Below are positions 13,566 through 21,255 of a DNA stretch of 21,255 nucleotides, piece by piece. The translations under genes and the position numbers were made by a program. Every line of letters starts with the position of its first letter. Position 1 is the first letter of the stretch. Source of the DNA: Silene noctiflora (taxonomy: Eukaryota > Streptophyta > Magnoliopsida > Caryophyllales > Caryophyllaceae); NCBI GenBank assembly GCA_009801015.1, contig VHZZ01007634.1, positions 5,222 to 26,476 on the forward strand. Reading direction: 5' to 3'. The notes under the pieces were generated by a model, which was given only the letters and a program-made list of their open reading frames with translations, was not told where the DNA came from and made no database searches.

Positions 13566-16500
13566 TCAAGAAACCCCATTCGAACTTTGTGATAACACAA
13601 TAGCCCTCAGTTTATTGTAGGAATCACAAGAAGCATGAGCATATTCTGACAATGCCCGGAAAAGCTCCGGAAGACGGGTTTTAAGGGTCCCGAGAGACTT
13701 CTCTCTCACTTGAACACATTGTCGTTGGTGCTTCTCTGTCTCCTCCTCCAACCTCTTCTTCAAACTACTCACCACAAACCGTCTCTCTGTAATAGGATCC
13801 TTTCCTGTCCCATCTTCGCCAGGATCTGGATCCATAGCCTCCGGACCCTTTCGTTGGGTGTACTTGTGATACCAGTCCTCAAAGGACTGATTCTTCCTTA
13901 GGTACTCCTTCCTCATCTCCTCACATGTTTGCTTCGACTTCATCTCCTCCTCTTGCTGCAATAAGATGGTCCTAATCACGGCCCCAAAGGATGAGATGGC
14001 AGTTCTTGTTACCTCGTCGGGAAGCTTCTCTAGGGAATCGTGCCATGCGTGAAGGAGGTATTGTATTGGAGGGTTCTTGGGTCGGGGTGGTGACGAGACT
14101 TTCTCCTTGAGGCTGCTTTCTAGAGGGATGAGGTTGAGTTTCAACCAGTTGTGGAGACATCGAACATATTGTTTTTGCTGGTTAACCATATTCTCAAACT
14201 GTTCTAGCCATTGTTGAATGACATTTGAAAGTTCGATGGTGCATTGGTGGTGAGGCCTTGTTGTTTCTCTCGGAGCAAGCATAATATCAAGGGACTTGAG
14301 TTCAGTTGCAATCTGGAGCTGGGTATCGTGGTGCACGCAGATGTTCTCCCACATCTTAGCCATTCTGCACCAACCATGAGCACAACTCCAAATCAGCTTG
14401 GTATATAGATATTAAGTGTTCATAGAACATTTCCAAGAAAAGACGATCCCATCTGCTTTTATTTACTACTAGACTTGCCATGGGGGGATTGGGGGTAGGG
14501 AGAGGGGATAACACGATAAAGAAATAAAGAGGGGGAGGGGGGGTTAGAACTCAAGTTCTGATGCTTCTAAGTTGCTTTTTACAGCTTGAATTTTCAGTCA
14601 GCATTTATGCCAGGACGAACGAGATCTGATGCACTGACTTATTCTGAGATCATCAATCTCAAACTCATACATATAACCATATTTTTCATACTCAAGTTCT
14701 TCTTCTGATTTTATTCCCTATGCTGGGGGACCCTTGACTACTACTAGACTTGGGAAAACTAACCCAACTTGAATGTGGGGTGGGGGGATACACGATAAAG
14801 AAATGAAGAGGCAGGGGGTTAGAACCCAAGTTCTAGTGCTTCCAGGTTGCTTTTAAAACTTGAATTTTCAGTTAGCATTTAAGCCACGACAAACGAGTTA
14901 AGCCACGACAAACGAGATCTGTCACACTGACTTATTCTGATCTCAAACTCATATATAACCATGTTTTCAAATTTCAATTCTTAAGGACAATGACAATAGA
15001 CAACCCTCTAAGGCTCTAAGTAATGGGGTGGGGGATGGGGATTAGAATTATGAAAAGAATCGGTTAGTCATTTTGATTTACAGTCTTACTTACCCATCAA
15101 CTAATTCGACAAGTTTAGGGTACAATTGCTGATCTCGGAGTTCATTAACTTCGGCTACCGTCGAGTCCATAGACTGCATGTCAACAATGTACCGGGTGTG
15201 CAAATGACTAACGGCTGCTTTTGTTTTCTCAACTGACTCGGCACTCGCACCACGTTTCTTCTGTTTATTAAGGAGTCCAACCTTCCTTTGGTACTCCAGT
15301 TTCATCAGTTCACCAGCCTATTAAGTACAGAAACACGAGTTAAATCAAGCATTCACCTTCACACAAAAAAAACCACATTATCGCCATTGAGATTTGGAAT
15401 AACATAAACACGCTATGTTAAGTGCCTATAAACTTAAATTGATTTACACAGGATGACAACGAAGTCATTGATGTCTTTCTATACTAGGTAACTTCTAATT
15501 ATTACGGAGTATCTTCTTATATTACCACAGGTCAATTCCTCTAACTTGCGGAAACCTTTTATCAGTGGAAGAATTCAGCCATATGCATCTAAATGAACCA
15601 AAGGCACAAACCTTGTTGCAACTTGTTACGTAAAACAGCAAAGTTTTTTGTCAAAACCATAAAAAGACCCGAGATTTAGTTGGACAGCAAAAAGAAAAAG
15701 AAAAAAATATCTCATGAGAGCTTTTAGCATACTTCCACAGCAGCCAATCAATCCAAACATGATTAAATGTCAACTAGTAAGTGTGTTCAGACCATGTTAT
15801 CACTGTCATCCATGAAAACGCCCTTCCACAACTTGCTTATCCTAATGATCTCCCAATTGATCAAAGTTCAACATTATCTCCACAAGTATGTCGACAGCCA
15901 ATTGACAAGCGAACTTATTAGCATTAATTTCAACAATACCGAGTCATAAGAAAATTTACCAGCTGACATGCACAAGTACATGCACTCACAAGTCACAGTC
16001 AAGGTCTTGACTCTTGATGCATCTTAATAAAAAAAATCTAAATTTTTCAAAATTCTATTTTCCAACCCATTAAAAAAAGGTCCAGTAAATTAGTAGCAAA
16101 TAGATAGCATAAAACAGCAGCTGGTACAGTACCAGTATGGGTGCGGATAGTTTGCGTTACTATTTTCTATAGTTTACCTGTATCATGTACTATATGTTAT
16201 AAATGTATACTCAACTTCATCTTTCTTGCTTATAGGCAAATCAGCAATAAACACTTTGACATGCCAAAAAAAGGTAAGGTGAGGATACGTTTAGATTGAT
16301 ACATGCCTTAACTTCTTCATAAAGCTTTTTCTCCCATGCCATTAACTTATCCAGTACTGTAGCAAGTGTCTCAGTGTCTTCATACTCATCTTTCCCACCT
16401 TCTGACATGCTACTTAACGCTTTATTCCATGTAATGACGCGCATAACTCTAGCAGCATGGTCAACAGGCACTGTAGTTGACAGAAAACATATATTCACAG

Positions 16501-19500
16501 TCAAAACAGTAAGTCAATCCAGTATAAAACAGAGTTTTCACCAAACGTCCACAAATTTATATGAAGTAATTGATAAAGCGACAAAATTGCTTCGTACACT
16601 GAGGTAAAGTTTGGTGTTAATAGCAATGTCGGTATTAATTTGCCTCGCTTTCCACGTTTATCAACTGAGTTGCGCTTTCATAAAGTAGTTAGGCTGAAAA
16701 TGTGGCAGTGAAATTGCATGTAATATGGGCTTCATTAGATCATTCTTATGATAGTTCTACTGATTTTATAATTCTTGGACATGGAGCGCAATAAAGTTAT
16801 GCCGAACTTATCCATAAAACTACTAGTTCCACTGAAATTAAGTAGGATCAGTTTAATTACATGATCCCAAATTCCCAATAGTATGTATGATTGTATGTAA
16901 TCAAGATTTAAGGAAAAAAAAAAAAAAATAATAATAATAATAATAATCAATAACTAAAATGAACGATGAGCCTCAATATCTCATAGGTCACAGGACTCGC
17001 AGCATATGCTAATTTATTCATAACCAAGTAGATAAGATCATTCCCTAAAGTAAACCCACTCTATAAAATCCATATAGGAATTGAAGAAAGCTAAGCACTC
17101 TCACTCATGTAAATGACTACGATTGTAGACATGTAAACATGAACGACTAACACTCTCAACTAACGTCCATCTTTAGTCACTGTTCCTGTGAAAACATAAA
17201 GATAGTCCCCATTTTCAACACCATGCCAGCGAAGACTACAGCTATCACGCATAATCCTTTGCTTGTGGATAAAAATATAGTCATCCACAGGAAGAATCTT
17301 TCGGTTTAACAGCAGTTGCCTTACTTCATTCACAGAGCATGAGTCCTTCATCTCCAATGGAATGCTCGCATTAAGTAGACTTGCTGAAGTTTGAATCACC
17401 ATGCTTAGCTTCCTAGTGGAAGGCTCTACCTTAACTCTGTTCATACTTTTAAGGGAGACTGAGATCTCTGAAAATTCTTGTACACCATACTCACCTAGAT
17501 ACCGACACTCTTCATCCATTTCTAAACCCGAAATATATAGAGACATCCTCTTGGTTGGAGTTCCATCAAGAATGTGAATCTTTTCTTTCAAGCTTTGCAC
17601 GGTTTCCGTCACCTCTACCTCTATGTTAATTTGTCTAGAAGAAAATTTGATGGTGACAAGGATCTTATTGTCATGATCATGCTCGAGCTCCATAGGAGGC
17701 ATATCATAGAAAGAGGAGTCGACAAAGAGATCTATTTTTGTGCCCTCGACAATCATGGGATAATCACCCAAGTCTAGGCCATCAATAAGTTCTAAGCCAA
17801 GGACATCGAGTGTTTGTGAAGTGATTGGGATGGCTAGGGTGTTAGATATCTTTTGCTTAATCTCAAGAATAGGTTCTTGGGGATGAACATCAATGAAAAA
17901 ATGGCCGGCATAGGTGACTATGATGAGCTGCATTGTTTTGAAGAGCAGACAAGCGAATATTTGTATGTTTAAAGGTGATGGAATCTTCAAATGATTTAAA
18001 TTTTGGTGCTGGTTTGAAAGAAAATAAGAAGGGTGTATATATACATGAAACGCAGCCTTCATCATCGCGCAATGAGCTTACTGTCTGTTCTTTCATGCTG
18101 ATTTCATGCATTCATGTTTCAAAGCAAGGCTGTTTACTGTCTATCATGTGATTTTGAAATTTGAATGGAACTTGTTCTGTTATACTCACATGCCACCAAT
18201 ACTACATTTCTATAACTCATGCATTCATGTCTTAGAACAAGGTGTGTCATCTATGTATTTTCTATCATTCAATTTCGAATGGAAACTTCGTTTGTTATAG
18301 TCGCATCAGTCATAACTCATACGCCATCAACACTACAGTTAACAGTAATGGACTCCAGACAACGTCTTGGCCTAATGGTAGAGACAGAAAGCCTAAATAC
18401 AACAGCTGGCAAGTTCAGATCGCCTGCCCTTAATAACTGTACTAGCATTGCCTCTCCTTTACCACCAAAACCCCGTATTTGACTAAAGAAAATCATGAGC
18501 GCATTACAGTAACAACACCACCAACAACAAACCACAATTGAAAATACCATGAGTGCAGTCTGATAGGCAGATAGCATAAGAGTCATCATGTGACATTCAT
18601 ATACAATATACAATTAATACAACATGTTAACTCAAAAAGTATTAACAACATTAAATTGTCATAGTAGGGGACCGCAACAGAAACACTACATACCCTATAC
18701 TCTTCTATTATATACACAAGAGCAGGTCTTGCTTAGGACCGTCTTAACTTGAGACGGCTCACAAACTCCTTTCATTACCACCTCTATTATAATCCGTTGT
18801 GAGAGCTATTTAAGTTAAGGCGGTCTTAAACAAGAACTGGTGTATACTCGAATACACAAACATCATGAAGAAACATAAAACATTAAACAATTATTAGGAG
18901 TAGAGAAACAAACCTCTATTGTCAGCATAATTAGAATGGTATTGAAATTTATGAGCCTCTAACACCTTAGTAACCTCTTGAGCACATTCCGAAGCCTTAA
19001 GAAAATAATCATCAATCTCCTTTAATACTTTCACTAAATTGACCTTATTACCCCCACCAACACCACCATTCTCCACCTTACTACTAACAACCCTCCCAAC
19101 ATCAGGAGGGGCAGTATTGGCATGACCAAAATGCCTAAACTCAATGTCCTGAGATGGCCGTGGCGGTGTCTCCATCCCCATTCCTGCCATTCTCTCCTCC
19201 ACCCCGGGCGCCATCGCCTTCTCCGGTGTCTTAAACTCCATTTCTTTCCCAATGTGGACCCCACCAACACTATGCCCTCTCACATGTTGTTGATGATGAT
19301 GACGATGGTCTAAATGATCATGTTCATCATCCTCTTCATCATCCTCATCCTCATCGTCGTCATCGTCATCGTCTTCTTCAATTTCCTCATCAATCTCACC
19401 TAACCCTGACCCATGCATATTATTATTATCAGACATAAAAAAATAATCCCAAGCCATACCCTTTATACCCCCATTCCCACTACCATCACTCTCCCTCACC

Positions 19501-19943
19501 GCAGCCTCCGTCACCGCCTCCTCCGCCGCCTCATCAAGCGATTCCATCCTCGAAACACCGCCCTCACCTCGTTTTGACACGGAAAACTCCGGCATTGTCA
19601 CAGACCGCTGGAGAGGCGACGGAGTGAAGGTAGGCAGTGGTGGAGGCGGTGGCGGAAGTGGCTCTTGCTCTTGCTCTTGCTCTTGTGGTGGCGGAGGTGG
19701 CGGTGGTTCCGGCACTGACACAGGCGGAGGTACTGAAACAGCAGCAATTTCCGGGTCAATCGGAGCCTCGCCGTGACCGTAAGTGCTTAAAGCAGAACCG
19801 GCGTTCTTCAAAGCGTAAGCGTAAGCGGAATGCACGGCGGCGTAAGCAGAACGAGCTACAAGCGCATCTTTCATTAAGATTCTTCGTTCTTTGCACCTTG
19901 TTACTGCTTCTTCATTGTCTATTCTTGATTGTGCACACCCCAT
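13566..19943 (-). CDS. DUF630/DUF632 protein, NRG2/REL2-like, 4 coding exons, 738 aa
   Basis: The minus-strand exons are 19943-18914, 16470-16307, 15317-15094 and 14364-13566, 2217 nt with consistent phase. The start MGCAQSRIDNEEAVTRCKER is the conserved DUF630 N-terminus (about 1-60). Gly2 and Cys3 are probable myristoylation and palmitoylation sites, suggesting membrane attachment. A long linker follows: a Pro-rich stretch (71-110) broken by EQ repeats, then an acidic run (182-208) and a His-rich patch (209-224). DUF632 runs from about 302 to 640, with ARVMRVITWN, KKRGASAE and YIVDMQSMDS blocks. Relatives include Arabidopsis NRG2, a nitrate-signalling regulator, and rice REL2, which affects leaf shape; this member's role is not determined by sequence. 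Intron 2 appears to use a GC donor, since AAG|GCATGT at 16307/16306 is the only choice that keeps the conserved EEVKAGELM. Intron 1 (2443 nt) contains another gene. Confidence 0.93.
14467..14985. repeat. Duplicated block of about 240 bp in NRG2-like intron 3
   Basis: Positions 14467-14712 and about 14740-14985 are diverged direct copies. Both contain CTACTAGACTTG, ACACGATAAAGAAAT, CTTGAATTTTCAGT and CTGACTTATTCTGA. The second copy has its own internal 19-bp tandem duplication (units at 14881 and 14900, AAGCCACGACAAACGAG). The start of the first copy is very G-rich on the plus strand. Confidence 0.8.
14482..14507 (+). other. G-quadruplex-type motif in NRG2-like intron 3
   Basis: Four G runs (6, 5, 3 and 4 or more) are joined by short loops ATT, TA and AGA, which meets the usual G3+ quadruplex pattern. 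More G runs follow at 14531-14544. The G strand is opposite the gene's sense strand, so the structure could form in template DNA and not in the pre-mRNA. Confidence 0.6.
16914..16947. repeat. A tract and AAT microsatellite in NRG2-like intron 1
   Basis: An A run of about 15 is followed by seven or so ATA/AAT triplets. It is a simple sequence repeat inside the first intron, between the second NRG2-like exon and the nested gene. Confidence 0.9.
17160..17933 (-). CDS. Protein with three tandem ubiquitin-like domains, 257 aa, nested in an intron
   Basis: This intronless frame encodes three diverged ubiquitin folds: about 1-72 (MQLIIVTYAG, later EGTKIDLFV), 90-162 (KILVTIKFSS, SLKEKI) and 175-250 (KLSMVIQTSA, NGDYLYVF). 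None ends in the processing Gly-Gly of ubiquitin, so it is not a polyubiquitin precursor. More likely it is a divergent UBL protein of unknown role that binds ubiquitin-receptor type partners. The frame stays open upstream to an ATG at 18065, but I place the start at 17933. There the protein begins exactly like ubiquitin (MQ), and a TATA box lies within the upstream extension. The gene sits inside intron 1 of the NRG2-like gene in the same orientation. Lack of introns would fit retroposition or simple single-exon origin. Expression is unproven. Confidence 0.8.
   Translation of the reverse strand: MQLIIVTYAGHFFIDVHPQEPILEIKQKISNTLAIPITSQTLDVLGLELIDGLDLGDYPMIVEGTKIDLFVDSSFYDMPPMELEHDHDNKILVTIKFSSRQINIEVEVTETVQSLKEKIHILDGTPTKRMSLYISGLEMDEECRYLGEYGVQEFSEISVSLKSMNRVKVEPSTRKLSMVIQTSASLLNASIPLEMKDSCSVNEVRQLLLNRKILPVDDYIFIHKQRIMRDSCSLRWHGVENGDYLYVFTGTVTKDGR
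18035..18044 (-). promoter_or_regulatory. TATA box of the nested ubiquitin-like gene
   Basis: The minus strand reads GTATATATAC about 100 nt upstream of the ATG at 17933. Transcription would begin near 18005-18010 with a leader of about 75 nt. Its position inside the longest open frame argues against the more upstream start codon at 18065. Confidence 0.6.
18105..18330. repeat. 113-bp tandem duplication upstream of the nested gene
   Basis: Two diverged units start with CATGCATTCATG at 18105 and 18218, with a partial third start near 18318. They share the GAATGGAA, TTGTTATA and CACTAC/ATACTAC segments in the same order. The array covers the immediate upstream region of the nested UBL gene. Confidence 0.75.
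18331..18710. other. NRG2-like intron 1, no gene seen
   Basis: Open frames run on both strands here, but none resembles a protein and none has a supporting promoter. I treat this as plain intron sequence. Confidence 0.5.
18711..18846. mobile_element. MITE with about 40-bp terminal inverted repeats, TA-flanked
   Basis: Both ends begin TATACAC. They then share a C-G-TCTTG-TTA-GACCG-CTTAACTT pattern and a CTCACAA block in inverted order, so the arms are about 40-45 bp with a short AT-rich centre. The element is non-coding and lies 70 bp from the donor site of intron 1. The TA at each end would fit a Tc1/mariner-type (Stowaway-like) insertion, but the superfamily is not certain. Confidence 0.65.
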
Positions 19944-20700
19944 TGCTGTTTTCGGGCCGTGCCCAGATGATAAAGTTTAGTTCTTTGAGTTTAATTTGAG
20001 GTAAAAAAGGTAAATAGATTGGATTTTGAAGTTACCCAGATGATAATATTTGCTAATTTGTGAGACAAGTGAGGTTTTGAGGTAAAAGAAGTGAATTTGA
20101 AGTTACCCAGATGAGTGATTTTGGTTAATTTGTGTGATTAATGAAGTTTTAAGCAAGAAAGTTGGATATTAATGTCAAAATTAGGCACTTTTTCTGAAAA
20201 TGAGAGTTAATCAAGCAAAAAGTTTGAAACTTTTTGACTAAAACTATAGGTAAGAAAATAGCAGTACAAGTTTTGAGTGAAAAAACTTTTGCAAGTTTCC
20301 AAATTAGATGACGAAATGCAGAAATTATTGATGGGTTTCTTCAGATTTTCACTGAAAAATGATGAAATTTGAGTTACAGATAACAGATTTCAGAAGAGAT
20401 TTCAAGTATATGCACAGAAAAAAGTACAGAATAATTGAGTGAAAACCCAGAAAATTATTGAGCTAACCTTACAGTCTCAGATTTTCACTCAATTTAATTT
20501 ATTGAAATACATTAAAAGTACAGAAAAAAAAAAAAAAAAACAGAAGAAAAAAAAGGAGATTTGCAAGTGATGGGAGTTCAAGTTGTTAGAGAGAGAAGTG
20601 TGACACCTGAGAAAAATGGTGAAAGTTGTGTGGGAGGGAAAGCGGTGCAGATTGTGTGTAGGGAGTTACACGCGCTGAAAATATGATAAACTCCATGGTT
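19944..20700 (-). promoter_or_regulatory. Leader and promoter side of the NRG2-like gene
   Basis: This is AT-rich sequence upstream of the ATG at 19943. On the minus strand a CT-rich block (ACTTCTCTCTCTAACAACTT, near 20583-20602) looks like a plant Y patch, so transcription may start near 20600-20650. That would leave a long leader of about 650 nt, perhaps with an intron; AACAG just before CAATG could be an acceptor. An A18 tract lies near 20523-20540. The start site is inferred. Confidence 0.4.
19962..20165. repeat. Degenerate 72-bp tandem repeat in the NRG2-like leader
   Basis: CCCAGATGA-type unit starts occur at 19962, 20035 and 20106, spaced 73 and 71 bp. The last two are preceded by TTTGAAGTTA. 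Units share TTTGAGGTAAAA and GCTAATTTGTG/GTTAATTTGTG segments. On the minus strand each full unit offers CTGGGTAACTTC, a donor-like site. Confidence 0.65.
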
Positions 20701-20769
20701 TTTTAAGTTTTAAACTCCTGTTTTTAGGCTTAAGTGTCTTCTTTGAGATTTAAATTGGTAACGTACATA

Positions 20770-20945
20770 TTTTATTACAAGTCGTCTTATTTCTGACGGA
20801 CATTATCCGTCACAAGTTGAAGATGGATAGTGTCTTTCTCATACTTCGTAATAAAGTAAATGGGAGGATAAATGTGAAAATAGAACACCTTATTCGTTTT
20901 CAACTTGCGACAAATAGTGTCCGTTTCAATTAGAATTTGTGATTT
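20770..20945. mobile_element. MITE-like foldback, copy 2 of a family also at about 5050-5190
   Basis: The left arm (about 20776-20826) and right arm (about 20890-20942) are imperfect inverted repeats, aligning through ACGGACA, GTC, CAAGTTGAA and an A-rich GATA end. The inside contains GGATAGTGTCTTTCTCATA (20825-20843), found exactly again at 5066-5084. No coding capacity. Confidence 0.55.
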
Positions 20946-21115
20946 TATTAAGTGTAGACTGGTCACGGACTCACGTCGGTATAGATCGCTAGATCTTGCT
21001 TGTACGGAATGTTGGGTGGGGTACTACCTATTCAAAATGCTTTGCAAATCCATCCATTACAAAATGATTGTTTTAATTCTCTAGCTAATCGAATTAAGAA
21101 CGTCATTTTGAATAA

Positions 21116-21255
21116 TCTTATATATTAAAGCAACAACCACAGAGCTGATGTGTCGCTCTATGGTTGAAAGTGCATTTTTTTTATTTATCTAAAAAGTGGC
21201 CCCACCCATGTTTAGTCCTTTAATTAATTTCAATTGATATCTGTGATGGGAATAG
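21116..21255 (+). mobile_element. Helitron-like 5' end, running off the window
   Basis: TCTTATATATTAAAGCAACA begins after an A, as expected for insertion between A and T. It is followed by a small hairpin (CCACAGAGC against GCTCTATGG, 21137-21164). Plant Helitron 5' ends often start TC with an AT-rich TATATTAAA stretch. The 3' end is outside the window. Confidence 0.4.

Noticed and set aside
13566..14363. A separate 265-residue gene starting MAKMWENI
   Set aside because: It is the last exon of the NRG2-like gene; MAKMW is an internal DUF632 block and the splice phase fits upstream exons.
17160..17933. Polyubiquitin gene
   Set aside because: Repeats are highly diverged, joined by linkers and lack Gly-Gly ends.
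17934..18065. 44-residue N-terminal extension of the UBL protein
   Set aside because: The TATA box lies inside it and the ubiquitin-like fold starts exactly at the MQ of 17933.
18219..18613. Overlapping frames on both strands in NRG2-like intron 1
   Set aside because: No recognisable protein features, and partly inside a tandem repeat.
19034..19999. Several frames overlapping the first NRG2-like exon
   Set aside because: Shadows of a low-complexity coding region rich in Pro and acidic codons.

Overview
This is nuclear DNA of a flowering plant, most likely a eudicot. The non-coding parts are AT-rich. The genes have introns with plant-type splice sites, and the proteins belong to land-plant families. 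There are many small inverted-repeat (MITE-like) elements. The species cannot be fixed from the sequence. The recurring nonamer TACGGAGTA/TACTCCGTA and the element style would fit Caryophyllales or asterids, but that is only an impression.

Layout. Positions 1 to about 5250 are gene-free and repeat-rich: Helitron-like ends, a large foldback element, a TTA-flanked Tourist-like MITE, a retroposon with a target-site duplication, a 131-bp tandem duplication and a GACCCG-rich tract. Gene 1 (5320-7029, +) is a POLAR-like stomatal-lineage polarity protein with four coding exons and a TATA box. Gene 2 (7816-12706, +) is a plastid-targeted UMP kinase (PUMPKIN type) with seven coding exons, all phases consistent, 333 residues. 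It converges on gene 3 (19943 down to 13566, -), a DUF630/DUF632 protein of the NRG2/REL2-like family with four coding exons, 738 residues and one probable GC-AG intron. Gene 4 (17933 down to 17160, -) is an intronless protein with three ubiquitin-like domains. It lies wholly inside the first intron of gene 3 on the same strand and has its own TATA box. The right end (19944-21255) holds the leader and promoter side of gene 3, a second MITE copy and a Helitron-like 5' end that runs off the window.

The genes do not form a pathway; this is an ordinary plant gene neighbourhood. The most notable points are the nested triple-UBL gene with a duplicated upstream region, the GC-AG intron, a long foldback in the kinase's first intron, and a cluster of small mobile elements whose boundaries can be read directly. 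I saw no wholly new system.
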